This document shows, piece by piece, positions 34,773-42,313 of a stretch of 64,000 nucleotides of DNA. The position numbers and the translations under genes are program-made. This DNA comes from Flagellimonas chongwuensis. GTDB lineage: Bacteria > Bacteroidota > Bacteroidia > Flavobacteriales > Flavobacteriaceae. Position 1 is the first letter of the stretch. Each line of letters begins with the position of its first letter. Under the pieces are notes generated by a model that did not search any database, was not told where the DNA came from, and was given only the letters and a program-made list of their open reading frames with translations. Location: the NCBI RefSeq assembly GCF_013376415.1, contig NZ_WYET01000007.1:248001-312000 (forward strand). Reading direction: 5' to 3'.

Positions 34773-36071
34773 TCAATTGGTTGTTCGCTTATAAAGACCA
34801 TGGCTTATTTTCTTCACAACCCTCTTTTTCCTCCATTGAACTAGCTTGTCATCAACCGTTCTTTGAGGGATACCTAACTTTTCGCCATACTCTATGGCTT
34901 TTTGTCTAGTAAACTGGATTCCTAGCCCAAATAAGAAGTCGTCATCCGCCTTGGACAATCCCACTTCATCAATGGTGTTGTGAACAATCAAAGCATGTTG
35001 AAGTACCTTAATGGTAATCTTCAATGCACAATCGAAATCTTCATCATTGCAAATCCATGAGTCTGAACTGAGGTCTTGTTCCCTTAGAGACGTCAAGATC
35101 ATACATAGACGGAAAAGAATAAGTCCATGTCGATTAAGATTGGGCAAAAAAGAATTGGGATGATTCTCAATAATATCCTCGTAAATATTAGTGAACTTCT
35201 CCAACATCGTTTCTTGCTGTTCAGGAGTTAATTCTACCTCAACAGAATTTTCCAATTCAAATAACCTTCCATATCTCTCCATCACAAATCTTGATGATTG
35301 TTCAAATACATCTTTATAACCGCGAGTGTTACTATCAAAGACATTTTTAAACCCTTGTAGCTCATCAAATGTGTATAGCAGAAACCTAGAGAACAAGCCA
35401 TTTCCCTTGGATTGAACAACTGGCTGCAATTGGTCGGGTGTTCCACTCATAACTATTGACAGTCTTGGTTCTTTCACATCTATAAATGTCTGATCCATCT
35501 TCCTACTTAATGAAACAGGTTCATGTTGAAATGACTTTCTCATAACATCAGAATAGTTACTCCAGTCATTTTTAAGCATATTGCCCATGGTGTCTGCTTC
35601 ACTCTCGATTATCAATATGCCATGTCGGGAAGATCCAAGAAATGAGTATAGTTCAGCAGTACTGATATTGGCAGGAACAATTTTAACTTCCAATGCTGGT
35701 ACTTCTTGTACTTCTCCGTCCTTACTTCTTCCATTCTTCTTATTTTCCGCCTCAATAGCTGAGATTTGAGTTTTACTATCCATTAGTATCTTCTGATGAA
35801 TAGGTTCTATCAAATCTCTCGAATAATTCATTACTCCCTTGCCAGAAGCAGGAGGAGCAATGATGAGAACATAAAAGTTTGGATATACGACATCTCCATC
35901 ATAATGACCGTGAACATTTGGTAAACATGCACTCAACACACCCAGAGATGACAATAAAACAATGTCTTTCTCCCTACCAGTAAAAGGCTCCGTTACGGCC
36001 TTTAGAACAGGAGGTAAACTTTCGTATACCTCCTGTTGGATTAGTTCATTCTTAATCCCACTATATTCCAT
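34773..36071 (-). CDS. DUF3987 primase/helicase-like ATPase
   Basis: This 432-aa protein is of the DUF3987 family, common in Bacteroidota elements next to primases or on its own. The start is the ATG at 36069-36071. Walker A is APPASGKG (72-79), and a Walker B-like LIIESEADTM follows at about 145-155. Further hallmarks are SMSRKMDQ-type text (VSLSRKMDQTFIDVKEPRLSI) and SGTPDQLQ. The C-terminal 55 residues form a winged helix (RQKAIEYGEKLGIPQRTVDDKLVQWRK). It probably unwinds or loads at the island origin. It overlaps the DUF5131 reading frame by 11 bases. Confidence 0.85.
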   Translation of the reverse strand: MEYSGIKNELIQQEVYESLPPVLKAVTEPFTGREKDIVLLSSLGVLSACLPNVHGHYDGDVVYPNFYVLIIAPPASGKGVMNYSRDLIEPIHQKILMDSKTQISAIEAENKKNGRSKDGEVQEVPALEVKIVPANISTAELYSFLGSSRHGILIIESEADTMGNMLKNDWSNYSDVMRKSFQHEPVSLSRKMDQTFIDVKEPRLSIVMSGTPDQLQPVVQSKGNGLFSRFLLYTFDELQGFKNVFDSNTRGYKDVFEQSSRFVMERYGRLFELENSVEVELTPEQQETMLEKFTNIYEDIIENHPNSFLPNLNRHGLILFRLCMILTSLREQDLSSDSWICNDEDFDCALKITIKVLQHALIVHNTIDEVGLSKADDDFLFGLGIQFTRQKAIEYGEKLGIPQRTVDDKLVQWRKKRVVKKISHGLYKRTTN

Positions 36072-36651
36072 AACCACCTCCTTCCAATTTTCTAGGGAAT
36101 TGTCTAACCTTAAAAACATCTGGGAAATTTCGACACCATTTCTCGCCTTTCCAATCCTTCAAATTCAATTGATTATGATGATACCATGAACCAAACTGCT
36201 TAAAAAACAATGCTGTACCTGACTCCCTGATTTGATACATCAATGATAAATACCATTCCAATTCCGTTTTTCTAAATTGATATTTTCCTGTAAGATTCCC
36301 TGATTCTCCACCAACAACTGCCCATTGAAATGAATTTAGCTCTTCATTTGATAAGTAAATTGGTCCTAATAATGGTTCAAATGAAACCCACCTAAGTTCA
36401 CATTTAACCTTTGCCAATTCATGAATTCTAAACACTTCATCTTGACTTTCTACAGTAACACCTAACCATACATTTGAATAATTTTCTTTACCCCAATCTT
36501 TGGGCAAGCATTGTTGTATACGTTCAGGTCTCTTTGTTAATATCTGAAAATCATGCTGTGGACAGCTTTTAATAATCCTCCAAGCATCATCCCTCCATTC
36601 ATCAGCTTCTTCTATAAAAAAGTCTGTCATTGAACCTGTAAATATTCTCAT
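36061..36651 (-). CDS. Gp37/Gp68 (DUF5131) protein, main part in the second frame
   Basis: These 196 residues match the middle and end of phage Gp37/Gp68 proteins: IFTGSMTDFF, ECPQHDFQILTKRPER-like SCPQHDFQILTKRPERI, VWLGVTVESQ, ELRWVSFEPLLGPI, WAVVGGESG and ALFFKQFGSW. The family's N-terminal Cys cluster is missing here but is coded just upstream in the other frame (36654-36833). Joined by a -1 shift at 36657-36663 the product would be 257 aa, the usual size. Initiation at the ATG at 36649-36651 would give a protein without the metal-binding cysteines. Confidence 0.85.
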   Translation of the reverse strand: MRIFTGSMTDFFIEEADEWRDDAWRIIKSCPQHDFQILTKRPERIQQCLPKDWGKENYSNVWLGVTVESQDEVFRIHELAKVKCELRWVSFEPLLGPIYLSNEELNSFQWAVVGGESGNLTGKYQFRKTELEWYLSLMYQIRESGTALFFKQFGSWYHHNQLNLKDWKGEKWCRNFPDVFKVRQFPRKLEGGGYGI

Positions 36652-36653
36652 AA

Positions 36654-36833
36654 CTATTTTAAAAATAAAGGTTTATTGAATTGAGATACGTTTTTAAAGA
36701 CATGTGCTGGGCTACTTCCATTTCTTTCCAATGTTCTGTACATATAACAGAATTTACATGCTGCAGATACCTTCCTACAACCAATCCATGGATTCCACGT
36801 ATAATCCGTCCATGATATATTTGATTCTCTCAT
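36654..36833 (-). CDS. Gp37/Gp68 (DUF5131) N-terminal part in the first frame
   Basis: A 59-residue frame starts at ATG 36831-36833, overlapping the excisionase-like gene stop (ATGA), and ends at TAG 36654-36656. It codes [17 protein letters not shown] and [17 protein letters not shown], the family's N-terminal Cys motif (C, then CxxC-Y) thought to bind an iron-sulfur cluster or zinc. The codons before the stop form T-TTA-AAA. Slipping back one base there reads on into [10 protein letters not shown], restoring the family's order exactly. It is either programmed frameshifting or a decayed gene; the intact rest of both frames favours expression. Confidence 0.8.
   Translation of the reverse strand: MRESNISWTDYTWNPWIGCRKVSAACKFCYMYRTLERNGSSPAHVFKNVSQFNKPLFLK
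36657..36663 (-). other. Canonical -1 slippery heptamer T-TTA-AAA
   Basis: On the minus strand the zero-frame codons TTA-AAA are preceded by T and followed directly by TAG, fitting the X-XXY-YYZ rule for -1 slippage. The shifted frame continues the DUF5131 domain without a gap. Confidence 0.6.
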
Positions 36834-37111
36834 CTTTTATTTTTCTTTAAATGATTATATACCTCCGTTTGTAAAACTCTAGCACTACCGGATTCGTTCT
36901 GTAACATCCAATTATCCAAGTCCGACTTCCTGAAGTATATTTTACCGCCATTGGGCTTGGTAAATTCAATTGCCTTTTTTGAAGTCAACTTGTATAAAAA
37001 AGATTGCGATACGTCCATGTATTGCAGTGCCTCTCTAAAACTCAAAATCTCCTTATGCGCTATTAACTGCACTTGTTGGAGATTTTCTTTCTTTTTATGA
37101 TTTATATTCAT
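36830..37111 (-). CDS. HTH_17 excisionase-like DNA-binding protein
   Basis: This 93-aa protein has a MerR/excisionase-type helix-turn-helix: [48 protein letters not shown], about residues 22-69. Such HTH_17 proteins are regular members of Bacteroidota islands, serving as excision factor or regulator. It heads a minus-strand train with DUF5131 and DUF3987 (overlapping ends throughout). The TGTAG palindrome at 37215-37228, about 100 bases before its start, may be its operator. Confidence 0.85.
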   Translation of the reverse strand: MNINHKKKENLQQVQLIAHKEILSFREALQYMDVSQSFLYKLTSKKAIEFTKPNGGKIYFRKSDLDNWMLQNESGSARVLQTEVYNHLKKNKR

Positions 37112-37214
37112 CTTAATAACATTTTAGTAGAGCCCTCATTTGAATCCCGGGGAGAACTCTGAATTAATTGCTGCAAATGTTAATGATGACTTTATGCAGG
37201 AGAAATCAATGCAC

Positions 37215-37228
37215 TGTAGATATCTACA
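37215..37228. promoter_or_regulatory. Palindromic operator upstream of the excisionase-like operon
   Basis: TGTAGATATCTACA is a perfect 14-base palindrome, and two further TGTAG half-sites follow at 37235 and 37246. It lies in the 159-base gap between the 37271-38146 gene and the excisionase-like gene. Confidence 0.5.
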
Positions 37229-37270
37229 AATATTGTAGAAGCTTTGTAGGAGAATAAGATTTTGGACTTT

Positions 37271-38146
37271 CTATAGGTAGTTACTGATAATTTGAGGTAA
37301 AAAAGAGTCCTTTACTACCCTTGTAGTAGTTCCAAATTGTTTTTTAATGGAAGAAACTTCACTTTTATTAAAATTTGAAAATACTTCCTTGACAAAATCG
37401 TAAAAATAGGGTCTAATCCTTTTTGATGTGTACAGTTTATCATGAAGTACCCAAAAAGAAAAACGTAGTTGGTCATTGGAAATTTTAGGGGAAATTTGAT
37501 GGTCTACCTCTGGTACTTCTTCCTTTTGCACTAGATGAGAAATTAACTCAATCAAAGTATTGAAATCATTATTGCTAAGAATCTCTTCTTTTTTTTCATT
37601 TCGCCCTTTCATAAAGTCAAAAATCTCATGGATAATTTCGTCCTCAGATTTATCGGTAACATTTAAATCACCTGAAATATTGACCCTAATTTCTGATTCA
37701 TCCAAAAGAAATTCTTCTTCTGATGGTTCTTTGAGTCTTTGATTAATATAATCGACGATACCTCTCAGAGGTAATAAAAATAGTGGGAAGTTCTTTATAA
37801 ATTCTTTGTTTTTTGAAACAATTGATTGAACAGTATTGAATTGATATAATAAAAAGTTTCTATTGGTATCTCGTCGACTCTTCAAAAAGATTGAGTACAT
37901 CAATTCTTTGGATTGATTGAATTTTCTTCTTACAACTGGCAACAAAAGGCTTTCCATACTGATTTCGCCATTCACATACTCCCCATTATCATTCTGTTCC
38001 ATGTAATGTATACACTTATTGGGCAAGTCAAAACTATAGGTAATGAATCCATAATATTGAAGTTGATTATTTAAAACTTCAACCATATTGGATTCGTTGA
38101 CTACATACTCAAAGAAAGAAAGTGGATATTCTTCTGAACTGTTCAT
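37271..38146 (-). CDS. Hypothetical island protein (291 aa)
   Basis: Not recognised. The soluble, largely helical protein has blocks LLLPVVRRKFNQSKELMYSIF (split near residues 68-88), a middle region rich in Glu (SEEEFLLDESEIRVNISGDL, KSEDEIIHEIFDFMKG), and a C-terminal helical domain (ISNDQLRFSFWVLHDKLYTSKRIRPYFYDFVKEVF). It is the first gene inside the right end, 87 bases from the tRNA 3' end, read away from the tRNA. Genes in this spot in related Bacteroidota islands are often of unknown function. No signal peptide or membrane helix is present. Confidence 0.75.
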   Translation of the reverse strand: MNSSEEYPLSFFEYVVNESNMVEVLNNQLQYYGFITYSFDLPNKCIHYMEQNDNGEYVNGEISMESLLLPVVRRKFNQSKELMYSIFLKSRRDTNRNFLLYQFNTVQSIVSKNKEFIKNFPLFLLPLRGIVDYINQRLKEPSEEEFLLDESEIRVNISGDLNVTDKSEDEIIHEIFDFMKGRNEKKEEILSNNDFNTLIELISHLVQKEEVPEVDHQISPKISNDQLRFSFWVLHDKLYTSKRIRPYFYDFVKEVFSNFNKSEVSSIKKQFGTTTRVVKDSFLPQIISNYL

Positions 38147-38163
38147 AATCGCAAAACGTAAAA

Positions 38164-38182
38164 TGTTGCGGGTATGTTGCAG
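38164..38182 (+). repeat. Subterminal repeat, right end of island
   Basis: TGTTGCGGGTATGTTGCAG matches the left-end 19-mer at 14980-14998 at 17 of 19 positions in the same orientation. It lies 51 bases from the right attachment repeat. Confidence 0.5.
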
Positions 38183-38193
38183 GAAGGAGAAAC

Positions 38194-38221
38194 AAAAAAA
38201 GCCCCCACATCTGTGAAGGCT
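38194..38221 (-). terminator. Terminator for tRNA-Arg supplied by the island
   Basis: On the minus strand AGCCTTCAC / GTGGGGGCT form a 9-bp stem (two U-G pairs) with loop AGAT, followed by seven T. It starts 12 bases after the tRNA 3' end and differs in sequence from the host terminator at 14780-14810. Confidence 0.8.
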
Positions 38222-38232
38222 TGTTATTCTTA

Positions 38233-38277
38233 GTGATCGCGGAAGGATTCGAACCTTCGACCGTCTGCTTAGAAGGC
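38233..38277 (-). repeat. attR: attachment repeat within tRNA-Arg
   Basis: This is the second exact copy of the 45-base repeat. It spans the tRNA from the anticodon stem/loop to one base past the discriminator, so insertion leaves the tRNA whole. Confidence 0.93.
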
Positions 38278-38307
38278 AGATGCTCTATCCAGCTGAGCTA
38301 CGCGACC
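38234..38307 (-). tRNA. tRNA-Arg, anticodon TCT
   Basis: The 74-base cloverleaf folds completely. The acceptor is GGTCGCG / CGCGATC (one G-U), the D stem GCTC / GAGC, the anticodon stem TCTGC / GCAGA with loop CTTCTAA (anticodon TCT), the T stem GAAGG / CCTTC with TTCGAAT, and the discriminator A. CCA is not encoded. It reads AGA codons. It is the integration target of the island, which occupies its 3' side. Confidence 0.97.
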
Positions 38308-38411
38308 AAAGTTTGCGGGTGCAAAGATACTAATGTAACCGATTGTAAAAAATATTTTTTTGATTTCTTGCCATTTTTATCAAATGACATCACAATCGGT
38401 TACCGTATTTT

Positions 38412-39281
38412 TTATTTGAAACCTATCTCTTTCAGCCCCTTATGGCTAATTTTGATAACCTCCAAAGGTTTTTTGTCCCAAGTCATATCTTGCTCAACAA
38501 AATACTTTTCCATTCCAGAGGTATCCTTTTTATCCAAAATCCTTTTAAAATCGATGGTACCTTCACCTACTGGAGCAAATTTACCTTCTTCGTCCATATC
38601 TTTAACGTGCCATAATTTAAAGCGTCCTGGATATTTTTCAAAATAGGATACTGGGTCTGCTTCCGCTCTGGTTACCCAATACAGGTCCATTTGAAAGTTG
38701 ACATATTTTGAATCGGTATTCTCCAACAAATAAACAATTGGTTTTATTCCATCTTCATTGTCCTTGTACTCAAAATCATGATTGTGGTAAAGCAGTTTTA
38801 AACCGGCTGCTTCACATTTTTTCCCGATTGTGGTCAAAATTTCAGCAAAGTCTTCCATGGTGCCTTTCATACCCATAGTACGGTTCTCTGGATCAAAAGT
38901 AAACATGCCCATAGGTGGTACCGGAATAGTGAAATATTCAAACCCAGCTGCCTTTGTATCCGCTATCTGCTGATCCGCATTTTCCAACGTAACACCTCCC
39001 ATGTGTGTGCTTACCGGAGTCAGTCCAAGACTTTCCACATAAGATTTAAAATCCTGCGGGGTCATTCCATAAAATTTTCCATCTGCATAGCCTGCTGCTT
39101 CAATGTAGGCATAACCTGCATCAGCAACTTTCTGCAAGGTCGCCTTTGCATCTTCTCCCATATTTTCTCGTACGGTATAAAGGGCAAGTCCACCAAAGCT
39201 CTCCTGAGCATAAAATGTTGTAGCAAAAAACATTGAGACCAGAGGAAGAATCCCTTTTGTAACTAGTATTTTTTTCATCAT
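38412..39281 (-). CDS. Secreted sugar phosphate isomerase/epimerase-like TIM barrel
   Basis: This 289-aa protein has a signal peptide (about 1-26, ending TTFYAQ) before an AP-endonuclease-2/xylose-isomerase-like barrel: GGLALYTVRENM, GYAYIEAAGY, YFTIPVPP, LKLLYHNHDFEY, NFQMDLYWVTRA, KLWHVKDM and PVGEGTIDF. The metal-binding His/Asp/Glu positions (HNHDFEY, DLYW, WHVKD, GEG) are present. Such periplasmic members act on sugars, often 3-keto sugars or inositol derivatives. The start could be either of two adjacent ATG codons. It is a single gene. Confidence 0.88.
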   Translation of the reverse strand: MMKKILVTKGILPLVSMFFATTFYAQESFGGLALYTVRENMGEDAKATLQKVADAGYAYIEAAGYADGKFYGMTPQDFKSYVESLGLTPVSTHMGGVTLENADQQIADTKAAGFEYFTIPVPPMGMFTFDPENRTMGMKGTMEDFAEILTTIGKKCEAAGLKLLYHNHDFEYKDNEDGIKPIVYLLENTDSKYVNFQMDLYWVTRAEADPVSYFEKYPGRFKLWHVKDMDEEGKFAPVGEGTIDFKRILDKKDTSGMEKYFVEQDMTWDKKPLEVIKISHKGLKEIGFK

Positions 39282-39362
39282 TAAAGTTTGAAGTTAATTT
39301 TAGTTTCTATGTGGTTACAAGATACTGATTATTGGTTTTATGAAATATGGGTAAAACTAAAA

Positions 39363-39394
39363 AATCCGTTAAGTAATTATGTACTCAACGGATT
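39363..39394 (-). terminator. Rho-independent terminator after the YceI operon
   Basis: AATCCGTT / AACGGATT extends by a G-T pair and AGTA / TACT to a 13-bp stem with a 6-nt loop, followed by TTTT on the minus strand. It starts 28 bases after the stop at 39422. Confidence 0.8.
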
Positions 39395-39421
39395 CTTCAT
39401 TACCAGAAAAAACAGATAATT

Positions 39422-40009
39422 CTATATCTCGCTCATTTGTATGGCCAAATTAACCTTGATTTCGTTGTCTACCTTGATCATGCCCAACATTTTTTTGGGC
39501 GCTTCCAGTTCAAAATCACTCAACTTTAGCTCCAAGGTTCCCTTTACCTGAATGTTTTTTGTTTGCTCACAATAGAGCTGGGTTTCAATAGTACGCTTAA
39601 CCCCTGCTATTTCTATTTCCAAACCTACATCTACCCTTCCTTTATTTGCTGCAGGAGGGTCTACGTAGAGTAGTCTCAAGTTTACCTTTGGATGCCGTTC
39701 TGTTTTGAGCAATTCCTTAAAATCTTTGTTGATGGCCTTTCCGCCACAATCAAAACAATCGTTCACCAATTTCAGTTCTGCATTTTTAAAGACAATATGC
39801 TCGGTTTTTTCATCGTAGATCAATCTGATGGGCATTTCCAGTTCCTCTAAATTGTATACGCAACTAAACTGATTTACATTGGTAGTACCCGAAATCACCA
39901 CCTCGCTTTCCGGGGCTACCCTAACCTTGGTTTCTCTTTCGGGGTCGTTGAAGCTTAGCCCGATAAAAAAAAGTAATCCGAAGAATATAGTTTTTGTGAT
40001 ATGTGGCAT
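39422..40009 (-). CDS. YceI-like periplasmic protein
   Basis: This approximately 195-aa protein has a signal peptide (MPHITKTIFFGLLFFIGLS; start at ATG 40007-40009). A lipocalin-like beta domain follows, related to YceI: SEVVISGTTNVNQFSCVYNL near the N-terminus and LSDFELEAPKKMLGMIKVDNEIKVNLAIQM at the end. Cys pairs (DCFDCGG) occur mid-sequence. YceI proteins bind isoprenoid-like ligands. It is more divergent than the YceI protein at the head of the same operon, and the two flank a beta-barrel gene. Confidence 0.78.
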   Translation of the reverse strand: MPHITKTIFFGLLFFIGLSFNDPERETKVRVAPESEVVISGTTNVNQFSCVYNLEELEMPIRLIYDEKTEHIVFKNAELKLVNDCFDCGGKAINKDFKELLKTERHPKVNLRLLYVDPPAANKGRVDVGLEIEIAGVKRTIETQLYCEQTKNIQVKGTLELKLSDFELEAPKKMLGMIKVDNEIKVNLAIQMSEI

Positions 40010-40050
40010 TGAGGTCAACATGATAACTAAAATACTAGTTTTAAGGGTAA

Positions 40051-40080
40051 AGACCTAGGACATTGCTGTCCCAGGCCCTT
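40051..40080 (-). terminator. Terminator-like hairpin after the beta-barrel gene
   Basis: CCTGGGACA / TGTCCTAGG form a 9-bp stem (one G-T) with a GCAA loop, flanked by AAAG/CTTT. The T tract is short, so it may only attenuate expression of the downstream YceI-like gene. Confidence 0.5.
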
Positions 40081-40098
40081 TAAAATCAATTGTATCGG

Positions 40099-41361
40099 TT
40101 AGAAACTGATGACAGCTTCCAATAGAAGTCCTTTGAACTCCCCTTCGTGGAAGATACTTGTGGTATCGTATCCGTCGTATTGTTGGTTTACGTATTCTAT
40201 TTTGGCCAGAATGTTCTTGGTCAAGAACACACCTCCGCCCAATTGGAACCTGTCAATGGTAATCTCTGATCCTGATGGGTCATCGGATGTTACGGTGTTG
40301 TAACGAGTTCCTAAGAAAAAGTTCTCACTGCCCCCGAATCTGTAGATCAGTTCACCTGCCAATTGCGTGGCGGTTCTGTCCTCTGTTTCGGCATCAGCTT
40401 TTCCTGAAGCGGTCTCAAAGGTTCCAAAGAACTCCAATCCTTTATATTTTACAAAAGGGTTGATCATAAAGGCGGTAATCTCATTTCTAAGACCAGGGTT
40501 GTATCTACCTGATCTAAAGTTACCAGAGGTTGACGCCTCTGTATCCTCCATCACCAAGTAGTATCTGGATCCTGAACGGTCTGCACTGTATAGGTAAACG
40601 TTACCTGATTTGCCTGTACTGTACATAGAACCTGTAAGTCTCAACCTCAAATCCTCACTAACTTGGGCATCGTATCCCAATTTTGCCAAGATGGAAGCTC
40701 CGGTGGTTTCTGGATTGTTCACCGCTTGGTTCAACTTACCATTGGAAAGTCCGAACATGGCAAGGAATCCATTTTTTCTGAAGTAAACTTCACCACCTAC
40801 CTCAGTAGTAAACGCATCCATGATCAAGTTACCAACAAATGGGTTGTGCATCGCTTGGGCGTTATCGGTTCTTCTGAAGTGTGCATCACCATAGTTGTTT
40901 TCCATATGACCCACTTTAATGGTCAAATACTTCATGGTTTCTTCCAAGAATCCAGGGCTGATGAAATCCAAGTTGTCTACTTGAAAATAACCTCCTTTAA
41001 CATATGGTTCTGGGTGGTGACGAGATGATAAATAAGTTCTTAAGTGCATTCTCACACCTTTGGCCAATGCCACGTCCAAATCCAAGTTGGCGGTTGCCAA
41101 GTTAAAGTTGTCGCCAATCGGGATAAGTTCCACAGATCCAGAGTTCTCATGATCAATAGCTTGAAATTGAAGTGTAGATGACCCTCCTACCCTTACCTTA
41201 ATTCCATCAAAAGTGGAAACGGTATCTTTTGGGGCTTCAAATACATTCACTCCATCTTTATCGGGTGAACGGAAGTTGTCAAGATTTCGGTTTTGGGAAT
41301 ATCCCATAAGGCCCACTAAGAAAGCAGCAGCCAATAATCCGTATTTTGCGTATTTTTTCAT
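40099..41361 (-). CDS. Outer-membrane beta-barrel (porin-like) protein
   Basis: This 420-aa protein has a signal peptide (about 1-22, ending MGYSQ). Alternating beta strands follow throughout, ending FKGLLLEAVISF with a C-terminal aromatic, as needed for barrel insertion. Strand-turn patterns such as ANLDLDVALAKGVRMHLRTYLS and ITIDRFQLGGGVFLTKNILAKIEYV are typical of phosphate- or DcaP-like porins, but no family was fixed. It lies between two YceI-type genes and may move the ligand those proteins bind (inference from position). Confidence 0.82.
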   Translation of the reverse strand: MKKYAKYGLLAAAFLVGLMGYSQNRNLDNFRSPDKDGVNVFEAPKDTVSTFDGIKVRVGGSSTLQFQAIDHENSGSVELIPIGDNFNLATANLDLDVALAKGVRMHLRTYLSSRHHPEPYVKGGYFQVDNLDFISPGFLEETMKYLTIKVGHMENNYGDAHFRRTDNAQAMHNPFVGNLIMDAFTTEVGGEVYFRKNGFLAMFGLSNGKLNQAVNNPETTGASILAKLGYDAQVSEDLRLRLTGSMYSTGKSGNVYLYSADRSGSRYYLVMEDTEASTSGNFRSGRYNPGLRNEITAFMINPFVKYKGLEFFGTFETASGKADAETEDRTATQLAGELIYRFGGSENFFLGTRYNTVTSDDPSGSEITIDRFQLGGGVFLTKNILAKIEYVNQQYDGYDTTSIFHEGEFKGLLLEAVISF

Positions 41362-41396
41362 CGTTGTATATTTATTAGTTGAGTATTAAGATTAAA

Positions 41397-41999
41397 TTAT
41401 TTCCAAACTGTGTTGTAGTGAACCTCTATTTCATCACCGGTAGTGATGGTGCCCAAAAGAGCTTTTGGAGGTTCAATTTTATAATCGGTCATTTTAAGAC
41501 CCTTTTTACCTTCCAACAATATCTTTCCTTCATGGATGGTCAAATTGAAAGGAAGATCTATCGTATTTGTGCTTCCGGCAATCGTCAAGCTACCGGTAGC
41601 GACCGCTTTGTATTTGTTGGAAGCTGATGTCACCGGAGATATACTCTTCACGCTTTTGAGCTCAAATACTATTTCCTTGTGATCTTTTGTCTCCAAAGCC
41701 TTATAGGTATTCTTGTCCATGGTACCCTTACCACTTTTTAGGCTTTCGGACTCCACTGTAAACTTTAGGGAGCTGATTTTTGGCAACTCTCCAGTGTTGT
41801 CCAAAACGATTGTTCCCGATTTTTGCTCCGCAACCTCTTCCCAATCATGTAGGGTAGAAGTTCCTGTCACTTTAACTTCTCCTTCTCCATTGTTCAGCTT
41901 AAAATTTTGTGCTGAAAGTGCCAAGGGAACCAGAGTAAATGATATCCAAAGGATAACTGCTTTTAAAAGCGATTGTCGATGTGTTGTATGATATTGCAT
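41397..41999 (-). CDS. YceI-family periplasmic protein
   Basis: This 200-aa protein has a basic-start signal peptide (ending about residue 30, LALSAQ). A complete YceI domain follows: VKVTGTSTLHDWEEVA, LKFTVESESLKSGKGTMDKNTYKALETKDHKEIVFELKSV, KAVATGSLTIAGSTNTIDLPFNLTI and PPKALLGTITTGDEIEVHYN. The STLHDW and MDKNTYKAL motifs are hallmarks. Members bind long-chain isoprenoids such as ubiquinone-like lipids. It heads the three-gene operon with the beta-barrel protein and the divergent YceI-like protein. Confidence 0.9.
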   Translation of the reverse strand: MQYHTTHRQSLLKAVILWISFTLVPLALSAQNFKLNNGEGEVKVTGTSTLHDWEEVAEQKSGTIVLDNTGELPKISSLKFTVESESLKSGKGTMDKNTYKALETKDHKEIVFELKSVKSISPVTSASNKYKAVATGSLTIAGSTNTIDLPFNLTIHEGKILLEGKKGLKMTDYKIEPPKALLGTITTGDEIEVHYNTVWK

Positions 42000-42313
42000 A
42001 GTTTTTGGTTTTTGTTAGGTCAAAGATCTATTACAGGGTTTTCCTAAAAGATGATATATGTCAGGTTTTTCTTAAAGGGCTGATATCTAAGGGAAAAAAG
42101 GAGATGTTTTTTTAAAAAGATGAGGATATATGGGAATATTCGGCGAGAAACATGCATGATAGAAATCCCTTTTTAAAGTAGAAAATCAAAAAGGGGTTTG
42201 ATGGTCGGTCTCACCCTTCCATTTTTTGATTCCCGAATTTCATCAGTAAAAAGTCGGCAACCTTTCGTTTATGTCGAAAATGGAGTACCTTAATCATCTA
42301 AAAACCAACCTAT
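42000..42313. other. Divergent promoter region, no gene
   Basis: This 314-base A+T-rich gap separates the YceI operon (minus) from the esterase gene (plus). It must contain both promoters, but no clear TAnnTTTG box was found on either strand. CCCTTTTT and AAAAAGGGG around 42171 and 42190 form a loose inverted repeat. Confidence 0.4.

Larger units (their letters stand above)
14822..38277. mobile_element. Integrated genomic island in tRNA-Arg(TCT), about 23.4 kb
   Basis: A 45-base exact direct repeat (14822-14866 and 38233-38277) covers the tRNA 3' half from the anticodon loop outwards. The right copy lies within the complete tRNA; the left is a fragment. Inside are a tyrosine integrase, an HTH excisionase-like protein, a DUF3987 ATPase, a RecA-like ATPase, DUF3871, a Gp37/Gp68 protein, KilAC-like and RadC-like proteins, plus restriction cargo. 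By eye the island is richer in A+T than the flanks. No relaxase, conjugation or virion gene was found, so it is either mobilised by a helper or defective. Confidence 0.92.

Noticed and set aside
15072..38146. Insertion sequence
   Set aside because: No transposase frame or short terminal inverted repeats with target duplication were found; the only recombinase is the tyrosine integrase.
14822..38277. Complete prophage or conjugative element
   Set aside because: Phage-like Gp37/Gp68, KilAC-like and Sak4-like genes are present, but no terminase, portal, capsid, tail, relaxase or type IV secretion genes were seen.
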